NCBI GenBank assembly: GCA_002397315.1
Contig: DHAE01000026.1
Location: 279,037 to 343,036 of the forward strand
DNA length: 64,000 nt
Direction: 5' to 3'
Source of the DNA: Comamonadaceae bacterium UBA4962
GTDB lineage: Bacteria > Pseudomonadota > Gammaproteobacteria > Burkholderiales > Burkholderiaceae_C
In this document: positions 8,538-17,611 of the stretch, one piece after another
How the letters are laid out: each line of letters starts with the position of its first letter
Numbering within the stretch: the stretch's first letter is position 1
Made by a program: the position numbers and the translations under genes
Notes under the pieces: generated by a model
The model's database searches: none
Seen by the model: only the letters and a program-made list of their open reading frames with translations
What the model was told of the DNA's origin: nothing

Positions 8538-9741
8538 CGGCGGCCAATCGCGGAGTGTCGCGGCGCAGTTCTTCGTGGAGCGCGGTGAAGCGCCGCTCCA
8601 GCGCCTCCCGCTCGGCGGCCGGCGCCTCCAGCCACTGCAGCACGGCGGCGGCCAGGGCCTCGGGCGTGGCGGCGTCCTGGAGCAGCTCGGGCACGACGAA
8701 TTCGCCGCTGAGGATGTTCGGCAGCCCCACCCAGGGCTGCAGTTGCTTGCGGCGCATGAGCCGCCAGCTGATCGGATGCATATGGTAGGCGATCACCATC
8801 GGCCGCTTGAAGAGCGCGGCTTCCAGCGTCGCCGTGCCGCTCGCGATGAGCGTGCAGTCGCAGGCCGCCAGCACCGCGTGCGACTGCCCCGCCACCACCG
8901 TCACGGCGTCCTGCAGGCCGGCCTCGCGCACCGCCGCTTCGATGCGTGCGTGCAGCGCGGGCACGGCCGGCACGACCATGCGGATGCGGGGATGCGCCTT
9001 GCGGATCAGCGCGGCGGCCTGGAAGAACGGCCGGGCGATGTAGGCGACCTCGGCCGAGCGGCTGCCCGGCAGAATGGCCAGCACCTCGTCATCCGCCCCC
9101 AGGCCCAGTTGCGCGCGCGCGGCCTGCCGGTCGGGCACCAGCGGGATCACGTTGGCGAGCGGATGGCCGACGTAGGTGGCGGCTATGCCGTGCTCGGCCA
9201 GCAGCGCCGGCTCGAACGGGAAGATGCACAGCACGTGGCCGGCACTGCGGCGGATCTTCTCGACACGGTCGGCGCGCCAGGCCCAGATCGACGGGCACAC
9301 GAAATGCACCGTGGGGATGCCCGCGGCACGCAGGTCGGCCTCCAGGCCGAGGTTGAAGTCGGGGGCGTCCACGCCGACGAAGACGTCGGGACGGTCCTGC
9401 TGCAGCAGGCGCTCGCGCAGTTGCCGGCGGATGCGCACGATGCCCAGCAGTTTCCGCACCAGCTCCAGGCTGTAGCCGTGCACGGCCAGCCGCTCGCTGG
9501 GCCACCAGGCATCGAAGCCGCGGCGCTGCATCTGCGCGCCGCCGATGCCCAGGCTCCGCACGCCCGGCCAGCGCTCCTGCAGCCCGTCCAGCAGCAGGCC
9601 CGCCAGCAGATCGCCGGAGGTCTCGCCGGCCACCATGGCGATGCGGGGCGCCTGCGCCGGCTTCGGCACAGGTTGCGGCGAAAGCGGCTGCGGCATGCCG
9701 GGCATGCCGGCTGCGCTGCCGGATTCCAGGGATCGCACCAT
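8506..9741 (-). CDS. lpxB: Lipid-A-disaccharide synthase
   Basis: A 411-residue glycosyltransferase that joins UDP-2,3-diacylglucosamine and lipid X to form the lipid A disaccharide on the inner membrane. The family motifs MVAGETSGDLLAG near residue 40, VGVDAPDFN, SIWAWR and ILPGSRSAEV are present. The ATG at 9741 lies 7 bases after the lpxA stop and is preferred over an open upstream extension that would run into lpxA. It has a short Pro-rich N-terminal extension before the conserved core. Confidence 0.95.
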   Translation of the reverse strand: MVRSLESGSAAGMPGMPQPLSPQPVPKPAQAPRIAMVAGETSGDLLAGLLLDGLQERWPGVRSLGIGGAQMQRRGFDAWWPSERLAVHGYSLELVRKLLGIVRIRRQLRERLLQQDRPDVFVGVDAPDFNLGLEADLRAAGIPTVHFVCPSIWAWRADRVEKIRRSAGHVLCIFPFEPALLAEHGIAATYVGHPLANVIPLVPDRQAARAQLGLGADDEVLAILPGSRSAEVAYIARPFFQAAALIRKAHPRIRMVVPAVPALHARIEAAVREAGLQDAVTVVAGQSHAVLAACDCTLIASGTATLEAALFKRPMVIAYHMHPISWRLMRRKQLQPWVGLPNILSGEFVVPELLQDAATPEALAAAVLQWLEAPAAEREALERRFTALHEELRRDTPRLAADAIQKILAAG

Positions 9742-9748
9742 CGCGGGA

Positions 9749-10588
9749 TCAGCGGGCCAGCCCGCGCGTGGACGAGGCGATGAAGCCGAGCAGCAGCGCG
9801 ATGTCGTCCGCCGCTTCCGGGTGCGCGGCGGGCAGCTCGGCGATCGCGGCGCGCGCGGCATCGAGCGTGAGGCCCTGCCGGTACAGCAGGCGGTGCGCCT
9901 GCTTCAGGGCAGCCAGCCGGTCGGCGGAGAAACCGCGGCGGCGCAGGCCTTCGAGGTTGAGCCCGCGCACGGCCAGCGGGTTGCCGTCCACCATCATGAA
10001 GGGCGGCACGTCCTGCGAGATGTGGCTCGCGAAGCCCGCCATCGCGTGGGCGCCGACCTGGGTGAACTGGTGGATGCCCGTGAGGCCGCCGATGATCGCC
10101 TGGTCGCCCACGCGCACGTGGCCGGCCAGCGTGGCGTTGTTGGCGAGGATCGTCTGGTTTCCCACCACGCAGTCGTGCGCGATGTGCACGTAGGCCATGA
10201 TCCAGTTGTCGTCGCCGATCGTGGTCACGCCGCGGTCCTGCACCGTGCCCGTGTTGAACGTGCAGAACTCGCGGATGGTGTTGCGGTCGCCGATCTCCAG
10301 CCGGGTCGGCTCGCCCGCGTACTTCTTGTCCTGCGGGGCGGCGCCCAGCGAGGCGAACTGGAAGATGCGGTTGTCGCGGCCGATGGTGGTGAGGCCCTCG
10401 ATCACGCAGTGCGCGCCCACGGTGGTGCCCGCGCCGATGCGCACGCCCGGCCCGATGACCGCGTACGGGCCGACCGACACCGATGCGTCGATCTGCGCCC
10501 CGGGTGACACGATGGCCGTGGGATGGATGCCCACCGGTCCCGCGTCCTGCCGCGCGCCCTGCTCCGCCGTCTGGATGCTCGCCGTCAT
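9749..10588 (-). CDS. lpxA: Acyl-ACP-UDP-N-acetylglucosamine O-acyltransferase
   Basis: A 279-residue left-handed beta-helix acyltransferase that catalyses the first step of lipid A synthesis. Hexapeptide repeats run through the first two-thirds (IHPTAIVSPGAQIDASVSVGPYAVIGPGV and onwards). The catalytic-His region reads IAHDCVVGNQ, and the signature VDGNPLAVRGLNLEGLRRRGF closes the helix. It is slightly longer than the 262-residue E. coli enzyme because of an N-terminal extension (MTASIQTAEQGARQ). It lies between fabZ and lpxB, as in most Gram-negatives. Confidence 0.96.
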   Translation of the reverse strand: MTASIQTAEQGARQDAGPVGIHPTAIVSPGAQIDASVSVGPYAVIGPGVRIGAGTTVGAHCVIEGLTTIGRDNRIFQFASLGAAPQDKKYAGEPTRLEIGDRNTIREFCTFNTGTVQDRGVTTIGDDNWIMAYVHIAHDCVVGNQTILANNATLAGHVRVGDQAIIGGLTGIHQFTQVGAHAMAGFASHISQDVPPFMMVDGNPLAVRGLNLEGLRRRGFSADRLAALKQAHRLLYRQGLTLDAARAAIAELPAAHPEAADDIALLLGFIASSTRGLAR

Positions 10589-10638
10589 CGCCTGCCGTCC
10601 CGCCTGGTTGGGTTCTGCCGTTGCACGCCGCGCGGCCC

Positions 10639-11079
10639 TCAGGCCACCGTGCGCATGGTGCACATGATCTCGGCCTCGCAGGCGGTGCTGTCGCCCACGC
10701 GGGCCACGCCGCCGAACTTGTAGATGCCGCCCTTGATGCGGTCGAGCTTCACGTCGAGGATCAGCTGGTCGCCCGGCTCCACGGGGCGCTTGAAGCGCGC
10801 GCCGTCGATGCCGACGAAATAGAACACCTTGTCGTCGCCGGGCGCCTCGCCCATCATGTCGAAGGACAGCAGGCCGGCAGCCTGGGCCAGTGCTTCGAGG
10901 ATCAGCACGCCGGGCATCACCGGGCGGCTCGGGAAGTGGCCCGTGAAGAACGGCTCGTTGATCGTGACGTTCTTGATCGCCCGGATGCGCTGCCCCCGTT
11001 CGAGTTCGACGACGCGGTCCACCAGCAGGAAGGGATAGCGGTGCGGCAGAAGCTTGAGGATTTGGTGGATGTCCATCAT
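10639..11079 (-). CDS. fabZ: 3-hydroxyacyl-ACP dehydratase FabZ
   Basis: A 146-residue hot-dog-fold dehydratase that removes water from beta-hydroxyacyl-ACP in fatty-acid elongation. It has the conserved LPHRYPFLLVDRV, the active-site His in FTGHFPSRPVMPGVLILEALAQ and the downstream Glu of the same block. The first of two adjacent ATG codons (11079, 11076) overlaps the lpxD stop, so either start gives translational coupling. Its place between lpxD and lpxA supplies and competes for the same hydroxyacyl-ACP pool. Confidence 0.96.
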   Translation of the reverse strand: MMDIHQILKLLPHRYPFLLVDRVVELERGQRIRAIKNVTINEPFFTGHFPSRPVMPGVLILEALAQAAGLLSFDMMGEAPGDDKVFYFVGIDGARFKRPVEPGDQLILDVKLDRIKGGIYKFGGVARVGDSTACEAEIMCTMRTVA

Positions 11080-12077
11080 TGGAAGTGAGCGGTCGGACCG
11101 TTTTTTCGTATCTGTTCTTCGAGGGCCATGATGCGCGTTCGCAGTGCATGGAGCTGCCGGAGCGTGGCCGCGTTCTTTTCCCACTTCGCATTCTCGTCGA
11201 AGGGGAACATGCCGGAGTAGAGGCCGGGCCGCAGGACCGAGCGCGTGATGGCCGTGCCGGGCGACACCTGCACGCCGTCGGCGATCTCCAGGTGCCCCAG
11301 GATCATCGCCGCGCCGCCGATCATGCAGTGCGCGCCGATCCGCGTGCTGCCGGACACGCCCGTGCAGCCGGCCACCGCCGTGTGCCGGCCGATGCGGACG
11401 TTGTGGCCGATCTGCACGAGGTTGTCGAGCTTCACGCCGTCCTCGATGACCGTGTCGTCGAGCGCGCCGCGGTCGATGCAGGTGTTGGCACCGATCTCCA
11501 CGTCGTCGCCGATGCGCACCGCGCCGAGCTGTTCGATCTTGGTCCAGGCGCCGCCGTCGGGCGCGAAGCCGAAGCCGTCCGCGCCGATCACCACGCCGGG
11601 GTGCAGCAGGCAGCGCTCGCCGATGCGGCAGTCCTCGCCCACCGTGATGCGCGAGGTCAGCACCGTGCCGGCGCCGATGTGCGCGCCGCGCTCGACCACG
11701 CAGAGCGGGCCGATGCGCGCCGAGGGATCGACGAAGGCCTCTGGATCGACCACCGCGGACGGGTGGATGCCTGCCGCCGGCGTGCGGCCGTGCAGGCGCT
11801 TCCAGAGCTGCGTCGCGCGCGCGAAATAGGCGTAGGGATCGTCCGCCACGATGCACGCACCGCGCGCCAGCGCTTCCTCGCGCATGGCGGGCGCCACAAT
11901 GACACAGGCCGCCCGGGAGGCGGCCAGTTGTTGGCGGTAGCGCGGATTGCTCAGGAAAGCCAGGTCGCCCGGTTCCGCTGAGTCGAGCGGTGCGATGCGA
12001 AGGATCTCGACGTCGCCGTCACCTCCTTCGATCGTTCCGCCCAGCGCCTCAACAATCTGCCTGAGTCGCACGCTCAC
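11076..12077 (-). CDS. lpxD: UDP-3-O-(3-hydroxyacyl)glucosamine N-acyltransferase
   Basis: A 333-residue acyltransferase for the third step of lipid A synthesis. The N-terminal uridine-binding domain (about residues 1-100, LDSAEPGDLAFLSNPRY) is followed by a left-handed beta-helix of hexapeptide repeats. The catalytic His lies in NLVQIGHNVRIG. The C-terminal helix ends EEQIRKNGPTAHFQ. It follows skp and overlaps fabZ by 4 bases. Confidence 0.96.
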   Translation of the reverse strand: MSVRLRQIVEALGGTIEGGDGDVEILRIAPLDSAEPGDLAFLSNPRYRQQLAASRAACVIVAPAMREEALARGACIVADDPYAYFARATQLWKRLHGRTPAAGIHPSAVVDPEAFVDPSARIGPLCVVERGAHIGAGTVLTSRITVGEDCRIGERCLLHPGVVIGADGFGFAPDGGAWTKIEQLGAVRIGDDVEIGANTCIDRGALDDTVIEDGVKLDNLVQIGHNVRIGRHTAVAGCTGVSGSTRIGAHCMIGGAAMILGHLEIADGVQVSPGTAITRSVLRPGLYSGMFPFDENAKWEKNAATLRQLHALRTRIMALEEQIRKNGPTAHFQ

Positions 12078-12116
12078 GCGGGATGCCCCGCACGTGCCGT
12101 CCGGCAGCCGGTGCGA

Positions 12117-12644
12117 TCACTTCGCACTGCCGCCCGCGCCCGCATTCAGCGCCTTGATCACCTTGTCGGTGATGTCGTGCTTCGGGTTGATGTAGACGGC
12201 TTCCTGGAGGACGACGTCGTACTTCTCGGCCTCGGCCACCTGCTTGACGGCCTTGTTGGCACGCTCGAGCACCTGGCCCAGTTCCTCGTTCTTGCGCGCG
12301 GCCAGGTCGTCCTGGAATTCGCGGCGCTTGCGCTGGAAGTCGCGGTCCTGGTCCGCCAGCTGGCGCTGGCGGGCGGTACGCTGGCTTTCAGCCATGGTGG
12401 GAGCCTCGCGCTCGAACTTGTCGCTGGCAGCCTTCAGTGCGTTGCCCTGGTCGACAAGGTCCTTCTCGCGCTTGGAGAACTCCTGCTCCAGCTTGGCCTG
12501 CGCGGCCTTGGCCGTGCTGGCTTCGCGGAAGATGCGGTCGGTGTTGACGAAGCCGGCCTTGAACTCCTGTGCCTGCGCAGGCACGGCGGCGCCGAGCGTG
12601 CCGAGCAGAAGGACCAGGGGAATATGGCGGGAAAGGGATTTCAT
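12117..12644 (-). CDS. skp: Periplasmic chaperone Skp (OmpH family)
   Basis: A 175-residue exported protein: a signal peptide with cleavage after PAQAQ (about residue 26), then the beta strand KAGFVNTDRIFREA and a long Lys/Glu/Gln-rich coiled coil (residues ~45-130) that forms the tentacles holding unfolded outer-membrane proteins. It begins at the last base of the bamA stop (TAATG), so its translation is coupled to BamA, its functional partner. Confidence 0.93.
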   Translation of the reverse strand: MKSLSRHIPLVLLLGTLGAAVPAQAQEFKAGFVNTDRIFREASTAKAAQAKLEQEFSKREKDLVDQGNALKAASDKFEREAPTMAESQRTARQRQLADQDRDFQRKRREFQDDLAARKNEELGQVLERANKAVKQVAEAEKYDVVLQEAVYINPKHDITDKVIKALNAGAGGSAK

Positions 12645-14941
12645 TAGAAGGACGTTCCGATCTGGAATTGCAGTTTCTGGATTCTATCGCCGGCGAACTT
12701 GCGCACCGGTTGCGCGAAAGCGAGGCGAAGCGGACCGAGCGGGGAGATCCAGCTCAGGCCCAGGCCCGCAGAGACACGCATGTCGCTGAAGGACACCTTC
12801 TCGTCTTCGCCGAACACGTTGCCGGCATCCACGAACGTGAATATCCGCAGCGTGCGGTCGTTGCCCGCGCCCGGGAACGGCGCGATCAGCTCCGCGTTGA
12901 GCGTGACCTTCTTCGGGCCGCCCAGCGATGCGCCCGTGACGTCGCGCGGGCCCAGGGTACCCTGGTCGAAGCCGCGCACCGAACCCAGGCCGCCGGAGTA
13001 GAAATTCTTGAACACCGGGAACGGACGGCCGTTCAGGCCCTTGCCCCAGCCGAGTTCCGAGTTGAAGGCCACGGTGAACTTCTTGTTCAGCGGCACGTAC
13101 TGCTGGAACTGGTAGTTGGCGCGCACGTAGCGCGCATCGCCGGCCACCGACCAGTCGGAATTCAGGCGCTGGTAGCGGCCCGAGTTCGGCGCCAGGGCGC
13201 TGTCGCGGTCGTCGCGCGACCAGCCCAGCGTGAGCGGGATCGCCATGCTGCTGCTGCCGTAGGTGTTGGCGTACGCCAGGTAGGCCGCGGGGATGTTCGT
13301 GCCCAGCTTGATGCGGGTGTTCTCGACGCCGCCGCCGAAGAACACGGTGTCGGTTTCGCTGAACGGGACGCCGAAGCGCACGCTCGTGCCCGCCGTGATC
13401 AGCTGGTAGTTGCCGCCCTGCTCTTCGTAGGGCTTGTCGGTGCGGTAGTAGAAGTCCAGCGTGCGGGAGATGCCGTCCTGCGTGAAGTACGGGTCCGTGG
13501 TGCTCACCACCAGGGTGCGGCGGTACTTGCTGGTGTTCACGTCCACGCCCAGGTAGTTGCCCGAGCCGAAGACGTTTTCCTGCTTGATGCTGAACGACAG
13601 CGAGACCTTCTCGGCGCTGGAGAAGCCCGCGCCCAACTGCAGCGAGCCGGTGGGCTTCTCGGCCACGTTCACGACGAGGTCGACCTGGTCGGGCGAGCCC
13701 GGCACCTCCTGGGTCTCGACGTTCACTTCGGTGAAGTAGCCCAGGCGGTCCACGCGGTCGCGCGACAGCTTGATCTTGTCGCCGTCGTACCAGGAGGCCT
13801 CGTACTGGCGGAATTCGCGGCGGACCACCTCGTCGCGCGTGCGGTTGTTGCCGCTCACGGCGATGCGGCGCACGTAGGCACGGCGCGAGGGCTCGGCGCG
13901 CAGCACGATCGCCACGCGGTTGTTCTCGCGGTCGATCTCGGGCACGGCCTCGACGCGGGCGAACGCATAGCCGAAGTTGCCGAAGTGGTCGGTGAAGGCC
14001 TTCGTCGTCTCCGTGACCTTGTCGGCGTTGTAGGGCTCGCCGGGCTGGATCGTGATGAGCGACTTGAACTCGTTGTCGCGCTCCAGGTAGTTGCCCTCCA
14101 GCTTCACGCCGGAGACCACGTAGCGCTGGCCTTCCGTGATGTTCACGGTGATGGTGATGTCCTGCTTGTCCGGCGAGATCGCCACCTGCGTGGAGTCGAT
14201 GCGGAACTCGAGGTAGCCGCGCGCGAGGTAGTAGGAGCGCAGCGTCTCCAAGTCGGCGTTGAGCTTGGTGCGCGAGTAGCGGTCGGACTTGGTGTACCAG
14301 CTGAGCCAGCCGCCGGTGTCCTGGTCGAACAGGCCCTTGAGCGTGGATTCGCTGAAGGCCTGCGCGCCGTTGATGTGGATTTCCTTGATCTTGGCGGGCT
14401 CGCCCTCGGTCACCGTGAAGGTCAGGTTGACGCGGTTGCGCTCGATCGGCGTCACCGTGGTCACGACCTCGGCGCCGTACAGGCTCTTGTTGATGTACTG
14501 GCGCTTGAGCTCCTGCTCGGCGCGGTCCGTCAGGGCCTTGTCGTAGGGGCGGCCTTCGGTGAGGCCCACGTCCCGCATGGCCTTCTTGAGGGCGTCCTTG
14601 TCGAACTCCTTGGCGCCGGCGAAATCGACGTCGGCGATCGTGGGGCGCTCCTCGACCACCACCACGAGCACGTTGCCGCTGGCTTCGAGGCGCACGTCCT
14701 TGAACAGGCCCAGCGCGAACAGCGAGCGGATGGCGGCCGCGCCCTTTTCGTCGTTGTATTCGTCGCCCACGCGCAGCGGCATCGATGCGAAGATCGTGCC
14801 CGGCTCCACGCGCTGCAGGCCTTCCACCCGGATGTCCTGGACCCTGAAGGGTTCGAGCGCCCATGCCGCCTGCGCGACGAAGACCATGGAGGCAACGGCG
14901 CATGCCGTGCGCACGCCCAGGCGTTTGATGTGTTTTTTCAT
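12644..14941 (-). CDS. bamA: Outer membrane protein assembly factor BamA
   Basis: A 765-residue Omp85 protein: signal peptide (residues 1-29, cleavage near AWAL), five POTRA domains (about 30-430) and a 16-strand beta barrel. The loop-6 motif VRGF appears in GSVRGFDQGTLG near residue 650. The C-terminus ends in FQIGTSF with a terminal Phe, as expected of a barrel signal. It folds and inserts outer-membrane proteins. The ATG at 14941 gives a normal signal peptide; the frame stays open upstream without a plausible start. Confidence 0.96.
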   Translation of the reverse strand: MKKHIKRLGVRTACAVASMVFVAQAAWALEPFRVQDIRVEGLQRVEPGTIFASMPLRVGDEYNDEKGAAAIRSLFALGLFKDVRLEASGNVLVVVVEERPTIADVDFAGAKEFDKDALKKAMRDVGLTEGRPYDKALTDRAEQELKRQYINKSLYGAEVVTTVTPIERNRVNLTFTVTEGEPAKIKEIHINGAQAFSESTLKGLFDQDTGGWLSWYTKSDRYSRTKLNADLETLRSYYLARGYLEFRIDSTQVAISPDKQDITITVNITEGQRYVVSGVKLEGNYLERDNEFKSLITIQPGEPYNADKVTETTKAFTDHFGNFGYAFARVEAVPEIDRENNRVAIVLRAEPSRRAYVRRIAVSGNNRTRDEVVRREFRQYEASWYDGDKIKLSRDRVDRLGYFTEVNVETQEVPGSPDQVDLVVNVAEKPTGSLQLGAGFSSAEKVSLSFSIKQENVFGSGNYLGVDVNTSKYRRTLVVSTTDPYFTQDGISRTLDFYYRTDKPYEEQGGNYQLITAGTSVRFGVPFSETDTVFFGGGVENTRIKLGTNIPAAYLAYANTYGSSSMAIPLTLGWSRDDRDSALAPNSGRYQRLNSDWSVAGDARYVRANYQFQQYVPLNKKFTVAFNSELGWGKGLNGRPFPVFKNFYSGGLGSVRGFDQGTLGPRDVTGASLGGPKKVTLNAELIAPFPGAGNDRTLRIFTFVDAGNVFGEDEKVSFSDMRVSAGLGLSWISPLGPLRLAFAQPVRKFAGDRIQKLQFQIGTSF

Positions 14942-14985
14942 GAGTGAACTGGTGCCGCCATGGCGGGATTCATGCGGCGAAAGGT

Positions 14986-16353
14986 TTAGCCAAAGAGCCG
15001 GGTGACGTCGTTGAAGAGGGCGATGGACATCATCACGAGGAGCAGTGCCACGCCGCCCCGCTGCAAACGCTCCATCCAGGCGTCGGACACGCCCCTGCCG
15101 GTCACGCCTTCCCAAAGATAATACATCAGGTGCCCTCCATCGAGGACCGGCAAAGGCAGCAGATTCAGCACCCCCAGGCTCACGCTGATGAGGGCCAGGA
15201 ACACGAGGTACTGGGTGAATCCGAGGCTCGCCGAGCGGCCGGCGTAGTCCGCGATGGTGAGGGGGCCGCTCAGGTTCTTGAGCGAGGCCTCGCCCACCAC
15301 CATGCGGCCCATCATGCGCAGCGTGAGCGCCGAGACCTCCAAGGTGCGGGTCACGCCGTTCCAGAGGCCTTCCAGCGGGCCGTGGCGCACGGTGACCATC
15401 TCCGGCTGCGCGCCCACGTAGGCGCCGATGCGGCCCGCGGGCGCGGCGCCGTCCTGGCGCACCACCTCGGGCGTCACCGGCAGGTCGACCATGCGCCCTG
15501 CCCGGTCGATGCGCCAGGTCTGCGTGGCGGCCTTGCCGTCGCGCACCGAGCCGCGGATCAGTTCGCGCAGTTGCTGGCCGTCCACCACGGGCGTCGCGCC
15601 CACCTGCAGCACCCGGTCGCCTTCGCGCAGGCCGGCGCGCTGCGCGGCGCCGCCGGCAACGACCTCGCCGATCACCGGGCGGGTCCAGGGGCCCAGCACG
15701 CCGATCTTGCGGAACATCTGCGCATCGGCTTCGCGCGCGTCGAAGTCGTGCAGCTCCAGCACCAGTTCGCGGCGCGGCGCGCCCGGATCGGCTTCGACCT
15801 GCAGGCGCACGTCCTGGCCGTCGAGGGCGCCGCGCGTGAGCGCCCAGCGCAGGTCCTCGAAGGAACGCACCGGCTCGGATTCCTCGGCACCGATGGCGGC
15901 ACCCACCACGAGTTCCCCGCCGCGCAGGCCGGCTTCATAGGCCACGGAGCCGGCGGCGGGGCTGGCGAGGATCGCGCGCGGCTCCTGCACGCCGATCCAG
16001 TTCACGGCCGCATAGAGCACCACGGCCAGCAGCAGATTGGCGATCGGACCGGCGGCGACGATGGCCGCACGCGCGCGCAGGGGTTTGTTGTTGAAGGCGA
16101 GATGGCGTTCCGCCGGGTCCACCGGCGCCTCGCGCTCGTCGAGCATGCGCACGTAGCCCCCGAGCGGGAAGGCGCCGATCACGAATTCGGTGGACGAGCC
16201 GCGCGGCTGCCAGCGCAGCAGCGGTTTGCCGAAGCCCACGGAAAAGCGCAGGACCTTGACGCCGCACGCCACGGCGACGCGGTAGTGCCCGTACTCATGG
16301 ACCGCGATGAGCAGGCCCAGGGCGACGACGAAAGCGGCGAGTGTGAGAAGCAT
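14986..16353 (-). CDS. rseP: Site-2 zinc protease RseP
   Basis: A 455-residue inner-membrane metalloprotease that cuts the anti-sigma factor RseA and cleared signal peptides. The zinc motif HEYGH is at about residues 19-23 in the first transmembrane helix. The central periplasmic part holds two PDZ domains (AYEAGLRGGELV and AQRAGLREGDRVLQV), and the second active-site motif LLPLPVLDGGHL is near residue 400. It lies between dxr and bamA, which couples envelope-stress control to outer-membrane assembly. Confidence 0.95.
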   Translation of the reverse strand: MLLTLAAFVVALGLLIAVHEYGHYRVAVACGVKVLRFSVGFGKPLLRWQPRGSSTEFVIGAFPLGGYVRMLDEREAPVDPAERHLAFNNKPLRARAAIVAAGPIANLLLAVVLYAAVNWIGVQEPRAILASPAAGSVAYEAGLRGGELVVGAAIGAEESEPVRSFEDLRWALTRGALDGQDVRLQVEADPGAPRRELVLELHDFDAREADAQMFRKIGVLGPWTRPVIGEVVAGGAAQRAGLREGDRVLQVGATPVVDGQQLRELIRGSVRDGKAATQTWRIDRAGRMVDLPVTPEVVRQDGAAPAGRIGAYVGAQPEMVTVRHGPLEGLWNGVTRTLEVSALTLRMMGRMVVGEASLKNLSGPLTIADYAGRSASLGFTQYLVFLALISVSLGVLNLLPLPVLDGGHLMYYLWEGVTGRGVSDAWMERLQRGGVALLLVMMSIALFNDVTRLFG

Positions 16354-16389
16354 GGTGCACTCCCGTGCGGTGAAGGAGGGGCGCGGCGA

Positions 16390-17568
16390 TCAGGCTGCGA
16401 GCCGCCCGGCCCCGTGCAGCGCGGCCGAGCGCGCGCGGGCGTCCAGATCCAGCAGGTCGCCCAGCGAATCCGGGTTGGAGGGCGATACCGCCTCCAGAGT
16501 TTCAAGATTCAAACGATGAATCTGATCGAACCGGATGCGGCGCTCCAGGAACGAGGCCACGGCGACCTCGTTGGCGGCGTTCAGCACAGCCGTGGTGCCC
16601 GGCGCGGCACGCAGCGCGTGCCACGACAGGTGCAGGCCCGGAAAGCGCACGGCGTCGGCCTCTTCGAAGGTGAGCGCGGTCAGGCGGCTGAAATCGAGCG
16701 CGGGCGTGCCGCTCTCGATGCGCTCGGGCCATGCCAGGCCGCAGGCGATCGGCACGCGCATGTCGGGCGTGCCCAGTTGCGCGAGCACCGACGCATCCTT
16801 GAACTGCACCATCGAGTGGATGATCTGCTGCGGATGGATCACGACGCGGATCTGGTCGGGCGACAGGTTGAACAGCCACCGGGCCTCGATGACCTCCAGC
16901 GCCTTGTTCATCATGGTCGCGGAATCGACCGAGATCTTGCGGCCCATCGAGAAGTTGGGATGGGCGCAGGCCTGCTCGGGCGTGACGTCGCGCAGCGAAG
17001 CCGGCTCGCGCGTGCGGAAGGGGCCGCCCGAGGCGGTGAGCAGGATGTGGTCCACGCGCCGCGGCCAGGAGGCGGCGTCTTCCGGCAGGCACTGGAAGAT
17101 GGCCGAATGCTCGCTGTCGATCGGCAGCAGCGTGGCACCGCCCTCGCGCACCGCGGACATGAACACCTCGCCGCCCACGACGAGCGCCTCCTTGTTGGCC
17201 AGCAGCAGGCGCTTGCCCGACCGCGCGGCCGCCAGGCACGGCGCGAGGCCCGCGGCGCCGACGATGGCGGCCATCACGGCGTCCACGTCGGGGTGCGAGG
17301 CGATCGCCTCCAGCGCGTCCGGCGTGTCCAGCACTTCGGTGGCCGAGCCCTGCGCGGCCAGCGCATCGCGCAGCGCGCGCGCATGCGCGGGGCTGGCCAT
17401 GGCGGCGAACCGGGGACGGAAGCGTGCGCACTGCGCCGCGATCGCATCCACCTGCGTGGCGGCGCTCAGGGCGAAGATCTCGTAGCGGTCCGGATGCCGG
17501 GCGACCACGTCCAGGGTGCTGGTTCCGATGGAGCCGGTGGAACCCAGGACGGTCAGGCGTTGTTTCAT
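16390..17568 (-). CDS. dxr: 1-deoxy-D-xylulose 5-phosphate reductoisomerase
   Basis: A 392-residue NADPH enzyme that makes 2-C-methyl-D-erythritol 4-phosphate, the committed step of the non-mevalonate isoprenoid pathway. The NADPH motif is at the very start (LTVLGSTGSIGTSTLDV). The metal and substrate loops LLPIDSEHSAIFQ, TASGGPF and MGRKISVDSATMMNK are intact. The ATG at 17568 gives the family N-terminus MKQRL; a GTG at 17583 would add five residues. Confidence 0.95.
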   Translation of the reverse strand: MKQRLTVLGSTGSIGTSTLDVVARHPDRYEIFALSAATQVDAIAAQCARFRPRFAAMASPAHARALRDALAAQGSATEVLDTPDALEAIASHPDVDAVMAAIVGAAGLAPCLAAARSGKRLLLANKEALVVGGEVFMSAVREGGATLLPIDSEHSAIFQCLPEDAASWPRRVDHILLTASGGPFRTREPASLRDVTPEQACAHPNFSMGRKISVDSATMMNKALEVIEARWLFNLSPDQIRVVIHPQQIIHSMVQFKDASVLAQLGTPDMRVPIACGLAWPERIESGTPALDFSRLTALTFEEADAVRFPGLHLSWHALRAAPGTTAVLNAANEVAVASFLERRIRFDQIHRLNLETLEAVSPSNPDSLGDLLDLDARARSAALHGAGRLAA

Positions 17569-17611
17569 GGGGGATGCGGTCACGGGGCAGCGTGCGAGCA
17601 GATGGCCGCGT

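Noticed and set aside
12569..14947. A plus-strand open frame of almost 800 codons opposite bamA
   Set aside because: It is the antisense shadow of bamA; its composition is biased to Ala, Arg, Gly, His and Val and it matches no family.
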